Origin: Psychrobacter piscatorii | Lineage (GTDB): Bacteria; Pseudomonadota; Gammaproteobacteria; Pseudomonadales; Moraxellaceae | DNA: 64,000 nt | Direction of reading: 5' to 3' | Assembly: GCF_904846415.1 (NCBI RefSeq) | Contig: NZ_CAJHAR010000017.1 | Coordinates: 1 to 64,000 of the forward strand | Part shown: positions 46,919 to 56,292 of the stretch, in pieces | Position numbering within the stretch: the stretch's first letter is position 1 | Layout: every line of letters begins with the position of its first letter | Translations under genes and position numbers: made by a program | Notes under the pieces: model-generated | Database searches by the model: none | What the model saw: only the letters and a program-made list of their open reading frames with translations | Told to the model about the DNA's origin: nothing

Positions 46919-48280
46919 ATGCGCTTATTACCACCTATTGACACAGCACATTCTGCCGTACCTATCTTGACACCATTGTCCGATGCACCGTTGACAAAAA
47001 ATGATAGCGAGCAGCCAACCCTATCATCACAGCAAACTCGCTATCCAACAGTTACCCATGCACCCTTAACAAAAGCACAAAGTGATGCCTTAGCAGTAGA
47101 ATTAAATGCGCTATATAAAGGTGTGATGGACTCATTAGGTAGCGATGACGCCAAATACATTCAGCGGATTTATGCCACTGTAGTCTATAGCGAGCTTGTC
47201 GCCCGTGGTTTACTGGCCGCCGCAGGACGCATGTCATCACGCCGCTCGCAGATAGGTACTTGGCTATTGGGCACGTCAATGCTTAGTTTTAGCAAAATAC
47301 TCAACAATATGGAGCTTGGGCATAATGTCATGCATGGTCAATACGACTGGATGCAGCACCCACATCTGAACAGTCAAAAGTTTGATTGGGATATTGTTTG
47401 CCCTGCGCCATTGTGGCAACACTCGCACAACTACTTACACCATACGTTTACCAATATTGTTGGGCGTGACCATGATGTCGGCTATCACTTGATTCGGGTG
47501 ACAGATGAGCAGCCTTGGACGCCAGAAGATCGCTATAATATGTTTAGCACTGCCGTGTTGGCCTTTGGTTTTGAGTGGGCGGTTGCCTTTCATGATATTC
47601 AGATCAGTGTGGATGAATATGCTGATTCGCCTGAGCGGCACAGTATTATGCAACAAAAATCTCGCGCACTATTTGCCAAAATCGGCCGGCAAGTGGGCAA
47701 AGACTATATTGCACTGCCAGCCATAACAGCAATGACGCTAGGCCGTCGTAGTGCCCTAAGCACACTGAGCGGAAACATGACGGCCAATACGGTTCGTAAC
47801 CTGTGGACGTGGGCGGTGATTTTCTGTGGTCATTTCACTGAGCAAGCACATATCTATACCCATCTCGATGCCAATGAAAGCAAAGGCGACTGGTACGTGC
47901 GTCAGATTTTGGGTTCTAGCAATATCAAAGGGAATAAATGGTTTCACATTTTGACAGGCAATTTATCGCATCAGATTGAGCACCATATCTTTCCTGATAT
48001 GCCAGCCAGCCACTATGCCAGTATCGCCCCGCAGGTAAAAGCCATCTGCCACAAATACAATCTGGCCTACAACACTGGACGTTTTAGCACACAGCTGCGA
48101 CAAGTAATAGGGCGTATCCACCACTTTAGCAAACCTAGCGAACAAGAATGGCATGCGTATAAGGCGTCAATGTCAGATACCGATAATCGTATCGAGCGTG
48201 AGACCAAACCAGCGGTCAAAGGTGGCCTTGGTCGGTTTTTACCACCAGTTGTCCGCCAAGCCTTATCCTATGCATGGTAG
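46919..48280 (+). CDS. Fatty acid (acyl-CoA) desaturase
   Basis: A 453-residue membrane di-iron desaturase. Three histidine boxes are visible: GHNVMHGQ (HxxxH), HNYLHH (HxxxHH) and HQIEHH (HxxHH), the last typical of front-end or acyl-CoA desaturases. Hydrophobic segments lie between the boxes. It introduces double bonds to keep membranes fluid, expected in a cold-adapted organism. The frame opens at 46880, but the ATG at 46919 has AAGGA at the right distance. The adjacent reductase gene is its probable electron donor. Confidence 0.93.
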   Translation: MRLLPPIDTAHSAVPILTPLSDAPLTKNDSEQPTLSSQQTRYPTVTHAPLTKAQSDALAVELNALYKGVMDSLGSDDAKYIQRIYATVVYSELVARGLLAAAGRMSSRRSQIGTWLLGTSMLSFSKILNNMELGHNVMHGQYDWMQHPHLNSQKFDWDIVCPAPLWQHSHNYLHHTFTNIVGRDHDVGYHLIRVTDEQPWTPEDRYNMFSTAVLAFGFEWAVAFHDIQISVDEYADSPERHSIMQQKSRALFAKIGRQVGKDYIALPAITAMTLGRRSALSTLSGNMTANTVRNLWTWAVIFCGHFTEQAHIYTHLDANESKGDWYVRQILGSSNIKGNKWFHILTGNLSHQIEHHIFPDMPASHYASIAPQVKAICHKYNLAYNTGRFSTQLRQVIGRIHHFSKPSEQEWHAYKASMSDTDNRIERETKPAVKGGLGRFLPPVVRQALSYAW

Positions 48281-48535
48281 TGTGCCAAAATGGTATTTTA
48301 GAAATACCTCATTCTTACACAGACTGGTTAACGCTAAAACTATGTACACAGCCGCTGTCATATCTACTATTGTGGTAAGCATCTAGATTGTTCAGCGGTA
48401 ATGCGTCATACTAAAATAACAACAAGTGTTTGATAAATATATGGCTAGAATTATTAGCACGCATAATGATTTTAGCGTCTGTTAAATAACCTTAATTCAC
48501 CATAAAAATTTGATAATAATAAATGGAGTTGTTCA

Positions 48536-48829
48536 ATGAATAACCAAACGACCAAACCAAACTTAGATATTACTCATAACCAAGCAGAAAATCGTTTTGA
48601 GACGGCTATTGATGGTCAAACTGGCTACATTAGCTATCAAGACCGTGATGACAAGCTCGTCTATGACCACACGATCGTCCCGCAACAATTAGGCGGTCAA
48701 GGTGTCGGGTCTGCCCTAGTCAAGCATGCGCTAGATTACGCCCGTGAACATGACAAAAAAGTCGTACCGCAATGCTCATTTGTTGCCTCATATATCAGCA
48801 AACACCCTGAGTACCAAGACCTTATCTAG
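48536..48829 (+). CDS. GNAT-type small acetyltransferase (YjdJ-like)
   Basis: A 97-residue single GNAT domain of the short type. The acetyl-CoA-binding loop GGQGVGSALVKHALDYARE and the end VVPQCSFVASYISKHPEY are characteristic of the YjdJ-like family. The substrate is unknown. TGGAGTT precedes the ATG. It lies 128 bases before phhB on the same strand. Confidence 0.82.
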   Translation: MNNQTTKPNLDITHNQAENRFETAIDGQTGYISYQDRDDKLVYDHTIVPQQLGGQGVGSALVKHALDYAREHDKKVVPQCSFVASYISKHPEYQDLI

Positions 48830-48957
48830 CTTACTGCTACTCCTTAACGATAAAAGACTGTGTGCAATAATGATTTTAGCAACCTATTTTAGATTAGGAG
48901 ACCGATCCCAATATAACTTTTAATAAACCAATCCATATAACAATAAAGGTTATTAAT

Positions 48958-49251
48958 ATGAGTAGTTTATCTGATAAACAAATCAATCTACAGTTAGAAG
49001 AGCTTGCTGGTTGGCAGCGCGATGGTAATAGTATCGTCAAGACCTATCACTTCAGTGACTTTATCGAAGCCATGAGTTTTATGAACCAAGCGGCATTTCA
49101 TGCTGAAGCACTAGAACATCACCCCGAATGGCGTAATATATACAATATAGTCGAGGTACGCCTGACTAATCAGGATACGGGTGGTATCTCTAGTTTGGAC
49201 ATTCGCCTTGCAAAACGCATGGAGCATATCGTTCAGCCCAAACGTCTATAG
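48958..49251 (+). CDS. phhB: 4a-hydroxytetrahydrobiopterin dehydratase
   Basis: Pterin-4a-carbinolamine dehydratase, 97 residues, which recycles the pterin cofactor of phenylalanine hydroxylase. The core [20 protein letters not shown] contains the active-site histidines, followed by [13 protein letters not shown]. No phhA is adjacent. AAAGGT precedes the ATG. A terminator follows at 49299. Confidence 0.93.
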   Translation: MSSLSDKQINLQLEELAGWQRDGNSIVKTYHFSDFIEAMSFMNQAAFHAEALEHHPEWRNIYNIVEVRLTNQDTGGISSLDIRLAKRMEHIVQPKRL

Positions 49252-49298
49252 CCTTATGCTTATGTTAAACGAGTAACTGAAGTGCTTTAGTTGAACAT

Positions 49299-49328
49299 AA
49301 AAAAGACCCTCAATTGAGGGTCTTTTTT
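49299..49328. terminator. Bidirectional terminator, phhB / DUF1328 gene
   Basis: A perfect palindromic hairpin, AAAAAAGACCCTCAA/TTGAGGGTCTTTTTT, 47 bases after phhB and 32 bases after the convergent small gene. Confidence 0.92.
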
Positions 49329-49360
49329 TATACTAGATTTTTTATAGTAATAAGCTGTGT

Positions 49361-49516
49361 TTACATTTTGCGGCTGACAAATGCCACAATAAACAAAATC
49401 ACAGCGACTGCTAAGAAGATGTATGCCAGATTAGCAGACAATCCTGCGACGCCGCCAAATCCTAACAAACTTGCTAACAGTGCGATCACTGCAAAGATAA
49501 TAGCCCAACGAAACAT
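49361..49516 (-). CDS. DUF1328 (YtjA-type) small membrane protein
   Basis: A 51-residue protein with two hydrophobic segments ([19 protein letters not shown] and [18 protein letters not shown]) and a basic C-terminus (SRKM). The [14 protein letters not shown] loop between them is the signature of the DUF1328/YtjA family of tiny inner-membrane proteins. GGGGAG precedes the ATG seven bases away. Function is not known; relatives are often stress- or osmotically-linked. It is convergent with phhB. Confidence 0.9.
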   Translation of the reverse strand: MFRWAIIFAVIALLASLLGFGGVAGLSANLAYIFLAVAVILFIVAFVSRKM

Positions 49517-49929
49517 AATATTCTCCCCAAATAATTGTTAAAAATCAGATAGTAAACTTTATATAGTATTGATTTAACTTTTTGTTTTTCTAATATCAGT
49601 CATATCTGCTTACAAACATAGATTAGCAATATTTCTCTTTAAAGAACGTGCATTTTAGTAATGATGTCAGTAGATTATGTAAAGTTTGTAGCAAGTGTTA
49701 ATACCTTTTATTTTTTCTTGTCTCTACAAATCTATTATTTAGGATAATAAGCGCCTTATTTGCTAAATTATTGATTGCCTTATAGTTGCATATAAATAAC
49801 ATCAAAAATTTCTAAAAAAGCGATTTGGCAATGAAAACTATAGCGATCCCATAAACTTCTAACTTATTTAGACCACTTGGTTTATAGTTTAAAGTCACAT
49901 TATCATCCAATTTATTAAGGACAATACTT
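49517..49929. other. Intergenic region, no gene seen
   Basis: About 410 AT-rich bases between the DUF1328 gene and the next + strand gene. No structured element recognised. Confidence 0.4.
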
Positions 49930-51216
49930 ATGAGTACCGAGACGGATACCGCAAAACCCACGCAACAAGATAGTAGCGACAATCGCCCTTATGCCGTCAT
50001 CTTATATGGCGCAACGAGCTTTGTCGGACAAATCACCGCTCACTATTTGACCAATTTTTTATCCAATGCTAAAAATAAAGATGGCTCTAACGTCACTTGG
50101 GCAATTGCAGGACGTGATGAAGAAAAACTCAATGAGCTACAGTCCACACTTGAGAGCAAAGTAGATATTATCATTGCCAATAGTAAAGACCCTGTCAGCC
50201 TTGATAAGATGACCAAACAGACACAAGTCATCATCTCAACCGTCGGCCCTTATCTCAAATATGGCGAACCTCTTATCAAATCTTGCGCTGAAAATGGTAC
50301 CGATTACGTCGACCTCACGGGCGAAGCGATTTTTATCAAAGACATGATGGACAAATATCAAGATACTGCCAAGCAAAGCGGCGCACGGATTGTCAACTCT
50401 TGCGGCTTTGATTCTATCCCATCAGATTTGGGCGTGTACTTTACGCAAACCAAAGCAGAAGAGAAGTTCGGAGAAGCTTGCAACGTGATTCACATGCGAG
50501 TAAAAGCGGCAAAAGGTGGTATATCTGGTGGTACTATTGCCTCGATGGCTACAATATTCGAAGAAGTTGGTGAAGATAAATCGCGCCGTAAGCAAGTGGC
50601 CAACCCTTATCTACTAAACGATGACACAGATGTGCCTAAAGTACGACAAGACAATGTCAGCAAACCAGAATACGACAGCACCCACAAACGTTGGTTGGCA
50701 CCCTTTGTGATGGCGAGCATCAACACACGTATTGTCCATCGCAGTAACCAGCTACTCAGTTATGAATACGGTCGCGACTTTAAATATGACGAAGCCATGT
50801 GGATGAAAGATGGTGTCAAAGGTAAGTTATCAAGCTACGCGATGAGCGCGGGTCTACTAGGATTTGCTACTGCCATGATGATCAAACCAAGCCGTGAGTT
50901 ATTATCCAAGCATGTTCTGCCTAAAGCAGGCACAGGCCCTTCTAAGGATGAGCAGGAAAATGGCTACTTTGATATTCGCCATTTCGGTCAAACAGCTAAA
51001 AACGATACCATCACGGTCAAAGTTACCGGTGATAAAGATCCTGGTTACGGCAGTACCTCTCGTATGCTCGCGCAGGCCGCATTATGTCTGGCACAAGATA
51101 TCAGCAAAGAAGACGTTGGTGGCGGTTTTTGGACCCCAGCCTCTGCGATGGGCGATAAGCTCATAGCCCGTTTAGAAGAACATTCAGGCTTAAGCTTTGA
51201 AGTTATCGATGGTTAA
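49930..51216 (+). CDS. Saccharopine dehydrogenase-like NADP-binding protein
   Basis: A 428-residue protein of the saccharopine dehydrogenase-like (trans-acting enoyl reductase) group. The N-terminal Rossmann motif YAVILYGATSFVGQITAHYL, then ISTVGPYLKYGEPL and YVDLTGEAIF are diagnostic; GFDSIPSDLGVYF is also family-typical. Mycobacterial relatives act in complex-lipid synthesis, but the reaction here is unknown. TTAAGGAC precedes the ATG. It is not clustered with a known pathway. Confidence 0.85.
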   Translation: MSTETDTAKPTQQDSSDNRPYAVILYGATSFVGQITAHYLTNFLSNAKNKDGSNVTWAIAGRDEEKLNELQSTLESKVDIIIANSKDPVSLDKMTKQTQVIISTVGPYLKYGEPLIKSCAENGTDYVDLTGEAIFIKDMMDKYQDTAKQSGARIVNSCGFDSIPSDLGVYFTQTKAEEKFGEACNVIHMRVKAAKGGISGGTIASMATIFEEVGEDKSRRKQVANPYLLNDDTDVPKVRQDNVSKPEYDSTHKRWLAPFVMASINTRIVHRSNQLLSYEYGRDFKYDEAMWMKDGVKGKLSSYAMSAGLLGFATAMMIKPSRELLSKHVLPKAGTGPSKDEQENGYFDIRHFGQTAKNDTITVKVTGDKDPGYGSTSRMLAQAALCLAQDISKEDVGGGFWTPASAMGDKLIARLEEHSGLSFEVIDG

Positions 51217-51970
51217 CCGAGCTCACAATAATTCAAGAGTAAAATGCTCAAACAACAATGTATCAACGCTGATATTTTTTATGACCGTATCTTGATAACA
51301 AGGTGCGGTTTTTTAATACGCAAATTTTATATCAATCATCTGTCATGTTAGCGAATACTAATACCGTACTTTTTTGGTAAGCAATGTTGCGGCTTTTCGA
51401 TTTTTCAATACATTATGCTACACATTCCTAGCTTAATGTCACAGCCATATTCACATCAATACGCTAGGATAAAATACATTATGGTTTGGTTGTTATAGAG
51501 AATATTCATTTAAAATTTTTAATTACAGTTCACTTCGAAAAACATGATCCAATAAAAATATTTCTCTAAAAAATATTATTGATCGAATTGATATTAATCA
51601 AAATTTTATAGTAGTTCGTGTACCAGACAATGACCCTCAGCAGCCTACTATTGATACAGATACAGATAAATATATTATTGTTGAGTAAAATAGATCCAAA
51701 TGCTTACTTCATTTCTTGAATGAGATGTGGGCTTAATAGTTTCACAACGTCACAAGAATATACCAAGCTGTTAGAACCTTAATGAGTTTACTACTGAAAT
51801 ATCAGCTATATAACTGGTACTTTGTTTTTACAAATTATAGTAAGGTCGAACCAAAGTCTGGCTGTTTTTAATTGTCTATATTTTAAACCAATCATATTTA
51901 AAATTAGCTATATTAAAACAGAGGCAGGCGTTTTTAATTATTGTTAATTTATCAAATTTGGAGTTTTATA
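51217..51970. other. Long intergenic region with an orphan open frame tail
   Basis: About 750 very AT-rich bases. One stretch, 51548-51688, reads as about 46 codons of plausible protein without a start; see separate entry. The rest shows no gene. Confidence 0.45.
51548..51688 (+). pseudogene. Possible gene remnant: open frame tail without a start
   Basis: From the stop at 51545 the frame runs 46 codons to TAA at 51686-51688, ending FIVVRVPDNDPQQPTIDTD, then TDKYIIVE. The charged, well-mixed composition in AT-rich DNA looks more like protein than noise. There is no ATG, GTG or TTG at a suitable position with a ribosome-binding site. It may be the C-terminus of a decayed accessory gene. Very uncertain. 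Confidence 0.25.
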
Positions 51971-52465
51971 ATGAAAAAGAATATTTTACCGTTAGTATTA
52001 GGCGCGACACTTGTTTTGCCAGCGGCAGCAATAGCTGCACCTGTCAATACCAGTGACATTATGCCAGCAGATATGCGTACCACTCCTGTCGATAATACCT
52101 TGCAAGCCGAAATAGAAGGCCCTGATGGCGAGCTTCTCGCTACCCAGCCGGGTGCTGTTGATGATAACAACATGGACACGATGAATGACGATATGGAGTC
52201 TGAAGAAGGCGACATGGACGAAGACATGACAGTTACAGCAGATGATGAAATGTCTGATGCTGACGCTCAAACACGTGCCGCTATGATGCGCCGCGCACAG
52301 ATGACAAATGATGTTCAAAGCAGCCAAGTAACACCTGCTGACATGCGCGAAAAGCCAGTCGAGATTACCTTACAAGAAAAGAAAAAAGACCGTCGTGGTG
52401 AGCTTTTAGCCACTCAGCCAGGTCAAGTTGAATTCAACGAAACCCGTCGTTTCACCATTCGTTAA
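51971..52465 (+). CDS. Secreted protein with a duplicated 33-residue motif
   Basis: Not recognised. It has 164 residues from the ATG at 51971 (GGAG upstream), with a signal peptide cleaved near AIAAPV. Residues 31-63 and 121-153 are two gap-free copies of one motif (PADMR, PV, TLQ, GELLATQPG, V), identical at about 20 of 33 positions. A Met/Asp/Glu-rich linker of about 57 residues separates them. The copies lie exactly 90 residues apart. The protein ends NETRRFTIR. It may be a periplasmic binding or scaffolding protein, but no function can be read from it. Confidence 0.75.
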   Translation: MKKNILPLVLGATLVLPAAAIAAPVNTSDIMPADMRTTPVDNTLQAEIEGPDGELLATQPGAVDDNNMDTMNDDMESEEGDMDEDMTVTADDEMSDADAQTRAAMMRRAQMTNDVQSSQVTPADMREKPVEITLQEKKKDRRGELLATQPGQVEFNETRRFTIR

Positions 52466-52527
52466 TAATGACAGTGCTTGATTGAATAGTATGATTAATA
52501 GTTTACTACCATCAATAAGTGACATAT

Positions 52528-52555
52528 AAAAAGGCAGCCAATTGGCTGCCTTTTT
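52528..52555. terminator. Bidirectional terminator, duplicated-motif gene / tex
   Basis: A perfect palindrome, AAAAAGGCAGCCAA/TTGGCTGCCTTTTT, between convergent genes. Confidence 0.92.
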
Positions 52556-52579
52556 GTTGAACACGGCTATAAATCTTGG

Positions 52580-55123
52580 CTATTTCTTAGCTTTAGTCAC
52601 GCCAGCTTCTTGTAACAAGGCGCCAAGTGTACCCATTTTACTAGGGGCTTCTGCTTTATCGTTTTTGATCGGTTTGCTACGGTTACTATTCGTATTGTCC
52701 TGACGTTTACCACGTGGCTTAGACGAACGCTTATCAGCAGCGGGACGGCTATTATTTGGACGGTCACTATTCGCCTGATTACTGCGTGGACGGCTCACTT
52801 TTTCACCATCTGTACTGGTGGCAGTAGACTTGGGAGCCATACGAGCAGGTTTTTCAGACTCAGGCTTCATACTAAAGCCGATACGACCACGTTTTTCATC
52901 GATGGAGATAACGCGAACTGAGACGATATCGCCAGGTTTGACACGGTTCATGGGGTCTGCGACAAAGTCATTGGCCATCTGTGAGATATGGACCAAACCA
53001 TCCTGATGGACACCCACATCAACGAAACAGCCAAACGCGGTTACGTTAGTGACTACCCCTTCAAGCTGCATACCTTCGCTCAAATCTTTGATGCTATTAA
53101 CATCATCACGGAAATTGGCCGTTTTAAACTCAGGACGTGGATCGCGTGCAGGTTTTGCAAGCTCTTCGATAATCGCTTTTACGCTAACATTATCATCGTT
53201 AGCAGCCAGCGCAGTCGTATCGATAGCATTCAGCACACCATCGTTACCAATGATTTCTGATAAAGGTTTACCAGCTTGCGCGAGTAAGCTATCAACCAAT
53301 GCATAACTCTCTGGATGCACACCAGTGGCATCTAATGGATTGCTGCCATTATGAATACGCAAGAAACCTGCTGCTTGCTCAAAGGTCTTAGCGCCTAGGC
53401 GTGGGACATTCTTGAGCGCCTCACGGCTATCAAATGCACCGTGCTCGCGGCGATAAGTGACAATTTGCTGCGCCACATTGCGGTTAAGACCTGCGATATG
53501 AGCCAAGATAGCTGGGCTCGCTGTATTCACATCAACACCAACGGCGTTCACGCTGTCTTGAGTGACTTTATCAAGGCTATCTGCAAGCTGATTTTGATTG
53601 ACATCGTGTTGATACTGACCGACTCCGATGGCTTTTGGATCCACTTTAACGAGCTCTGACAAGGGATCTTGCAGGCGACGTGCGATAGAAACCGCGCCGC
53701 GCACAGAAACATCTAGATTAGCAAGCTCGTCACTAGCAAGTTCACTGGCAGAGTAGACGGACGCGCCCGACTCGTTCACGATGACAGCTTTGGCTTTTAG
53801 GGCATCATTGGCAGCCAGAATCTCTTTGATCATCGCATCGGTTTCGCGACTTGCCGTACCGTTGCCGATAGCGACCAAATCAACATTATAAGTGCTTAAT
53901 AGCTCATCGATGACTTTTTTGGCTTCAGTCATTTTGTTGTCAGGTGCAAATGGATAAACCGTCGCGATGACAGGCTTCTCTTCACTATCTGACATCACAT
54001 GACCTTGCGCATCGACGATAGCCATTTTTACGCCATGACGGATACCAGGATCAACACCCAAGATCACTTTAGGACCTGCTGGCGCAGACATCAGCAGATG
54101 CTGTAAATTGCTAGCAAACACATCGATCGCATCTGCTTCTGCGGCCAAACGCTTTTCAGTTAATAAACGATGCTCGATATGCGGACGCCATTTGTCTTTC
54201 CATAAGCTACTGGCTGCTTCTGCCAAAAACTCACGGCGTTCTGCTGGCACTTTGGCATCGACATCGAAATGATTAATAATTTTTTCGATAAATGGAGCGT
54301 CTTCGCCTTCAATTTTTAGACCCAAGACATTTTCTTGACGACCACGTAACATCGCTAATAGGCGATGATTTGGCAGTCGAGCAAGGCTTTCGCTATGCTC
54401 AAAATAGTCTTTGAACTTTTCGCCGACTTCACGCTTTTCCTCACTCGCAACGCTCGATACGATACTGGCAGTCTTCGCAAACCCGCTGCGCAAGTTATCC
54501 AACAAGCCCAGTGCTTGTGTCCACTCATCGACGATAATGGCTTGTACGCCAGCGAGCTGTTTTTCGATATCGCTAAAATCAACGTCGATCTCATTACCAC
54601 TATCATCAGTGATACTTGATTGAACTTGATAATCAGCCAGCGCCTCTGTCGGAGTGATTTCTTGCGTTAACACCGCTTGGGCGGCAGCGTCAAGACCAGC
54701 AGCACGTGCTTTGGCAGCCGGTGAACGACGACGCGGGCGATATGGCAGATAGATGTCTTCAAGCTCAAGCTTAGACGTCGCGTTATCGATGCGCGTCTGT
54801 AGCTCATCGGTCAGATTGCCTTGCGTGCTTAACAGCTCAGTAATTTTGAGGCGACGTGTAGCCATGTCACGCTCATAATTGAGAGATTTTTCTAAAGCAC
54901 GCAGCTGCGCGTCATCAAGGTTCTGCGTTTTTTCTTTGCGGTAACGCGCAATGAAAGGAACCGTTGCGCCTTCATCATAAAGCTTCACAAACGCATTGAC
55001 TTGAGCAGTCTTAATGCCAAGCGCGCGAGCAAGCTTGTCGTGAATATTCGCGTGTGTGGTTGCATCCAAAACCTGTGCATTTGTCGAGGTTTGAGATGAC
55101 GTTAAGGTATCAGTGCTACTCAT
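52580..55123 (-). CDS. tex: Tex RNA-binding transcription accessory protein
   Basis: An 847-residue relative of Spt6 with an N-terminal helical region (VPFIARYRKEKTQNLDDAQL), a YqgF/RNase H-like domain (ILGVDPGIRHGVKMAIVDAQG), a helix-hairpin-helix segment (NVPRLGAKTFEQAAGFLRI) and a C-terminal S1 domain (GMQLEGVVTNVTAFGCFVDV and HQDGLVHISQM). A basic Arg/Asn/Ser/Lys-rich tail of about 100 residues follows S1 and is longer than in most Tex proteins. No signal or membrane segment. Nothing suggests damage. Confidence 0.95.
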   Translation of the reverse strand: MSSTDTLTSSQTSTNAQVLDATTHANIHDKLARALGIKTAQVNAFVKLYDEGATVPFIARYRKEKTQNLDDAQLRALEKSLNYERDMATRRLKITELLSTQGNLTDELQTRIDNATSKLELEDIYLPYRPRRRSPAAKARAAGLDAAAQAVLTQEITPTEALADYQVQSSITDDSGNEIDVDFSDIEKQLAGVQAIIVDEWTQALGLLDNLRSGFAKTASIVSSVASEEKREVGEKFKDYFEHSESLARLPNHRLLAMLRGRQENVLGLKIEGEDAPFIEKIINHFDVDAKVPAERREFLAEAASSLWKDKWRPHIEHRLLTEKRLAAEADAIDVFASNLQHLLMSAPAGPKVILGVDPGIRHGVKMAIVDAQGHVMSDSEEKPVIATVYPFAPDNKMTEAKKVIDELLSTYNVDLVAIGNGTASRETDAMIKEILAANDALKAKAVIVNESGASVYSASELASDELANLDVSVRGAVSIARRLQDPLSELVKVDPKAIGVGQYQHDVNQNQLADSLDKVTQDSVNAVGVDVNTASPAILAHIAGLNRNVAQQIVTYRREHGAFDSREALKNVPRLGAKTFEQAAGFLRIHNGSNPLDATGVHPESYALVDSLLAQAGKPLSEIIGNDGVLNAIDTTALAANDDNVSVKAIIEELAKPARDPRPEFKTANFRDDVNSIKDLSEGMQLEGVVTNVTAFGCFVDVGVHQDGLVHISQMANDFVADPMNRVKPGDIVSVRVISIDEKRGRIGFSMKPESEKPARMAPKSTATSTDGEKVSRPRSNQANSDRPNNSRPAADKRSSKPRGKRQDNTNSNRSKPIKNDKAEAPSKMGTLGALLQEAGVTKAKK

Positions 55124-55499
55124 ATACGTATCAATCGTTGAGAAATGTAGTTTTGCATTATAGCAAAAGCTGCATGAATAAAAATCCTTTTTATCTTTTC
55201 GTTAATTATCGCCTGTTTTGCGGCATAAAACGTTTTATATCAAACGTTCTGTAGCCTTGTTAAACAAACGCATACAGCATTTATTCTCATGGGTGATGCA
55301 ATTCGCTGTGCAATCTTATACACTAAAGTATCAATAGCACAAATATTGAGATGTGCTGATACATTGAACAATAGTTTTTGATTTTATGACGTGCTTGTTT
55401 TGACCCATCATTAAATAACGATAATTAATGGCAGTGTTTTACTCATCGCTTTTTACTCGTCATTTCTGCTAACAATAATTTTTATAAGAGGATGCCTGT
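55124..55499. other. Divergent region between tex and ompR
   Basis: About 375 AT-rich bases with no gene. It should contain both promoters; no operator recognised. Confidence 0.4.
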
Positions 55500-56258
55500 A
55501 TGACTGATAACAACAGCCCCGATACTTTGACTCAGCGTATTTTAGTTGTCGATGATGACGCTCGCCTGCGCTCTTTGCTACAGCGCTTCCTAGAAGACGA
55601 CGGTTTCGTCGTTCGTACTGCCCATGACGGCAGTCAGATGGACAAACTCATGCAACGTGAGCTCTTCTCTTTGGTTGTGTTAGATTTGATGCTACCAGGC
55701 GAAGACGGTATCAGCATCTGTAAGCGCCTACGTGAAGACAATGCGGACATTCCAATCATTATGCTGACCGCCAAAGGTGGCGATGCTGACCGTATCGCAG
55801 GTTTGGAAGCGGGTGCAGATGATTACCTACCTAAGCCGTTTAACCCAAAAGAGCTATTGGCGCGTATCAAAGCCGTGTTGCGTCGTCAGAACCGTGAGCT
55901 TCCAGGGGCACCAAGTCACCAATTAGAAGTGGTAGAATTTGGTCCATGGACACTAGATCTATCGACTCGCACGCTCAAACGTGATGGTAACGTCGTCACT
56001 TTGACGACAGGTGAGTTTTCGGTGTTGAAGGCTCTGGTACAGCATCCACGTGAGCCGTTGACCCGTGATAAGTTGATGAACCTTGCCCGTGGTCGTGAGT
56101 GGGGTGCGATGGAGCGCTCTATCGATGTGCAAGTATCACGCCTACGTCGCTTGATTGAAGACAACCCTTCACAAGCCCGCTATATTCAAACGGTTTGGGG
56201 TGTGGGCTACGTGTTCGTTCCTGATGAAGCTGAGGTAGAAACCATCAAGAGTGAGTAA
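55500..56258 (+). CDS. ompR: Response regulator OmpR
   Basis: Two-component regulator of 252 residues, strongly similar to E. coli OmpR throughout. Receiver: acidic pocket DDD near 18-20, phospho-acceptor Asp62 in VLDLMLPGEDG, and DDYLPKPF with the conserved lysine. C-terminal winged helix: LMNLARGREWGAMERSIDVQ and RYIQTVWGVGYVFVP. AGAGGA precedes the ATG. The expected sensor envZ is not downstream; a COG0523 gene follows instead, after 34 bases. The kinase must be elsewhere. Confidence 0.95.
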   Translation: MTDNNSPDTLTQRILVVDDDARLRSLLQRFLEDDGFVVRTAHDGSQMDKLMQRELFSLVVLDLMLPGEDGISICKRLREDNADIPIIMLTAKGGDADRIAGLEAGADDYLPKPFNPKELLARIKAVLRRQNRELPGAPSHQLEVVEFGPWTLDLSTRTLKRDGNVVTLTTGEFSVLKALVQHPREPLTRDKLMNLARGREWGAMERSIDVQVSRLRRLIEDNPSQARYIQTVWGVGYVFVPDEAEVETIKSE

Positions 56259-56292
56259 CTTTTGACTGATGACATTTCTTTTAATATAGGCC

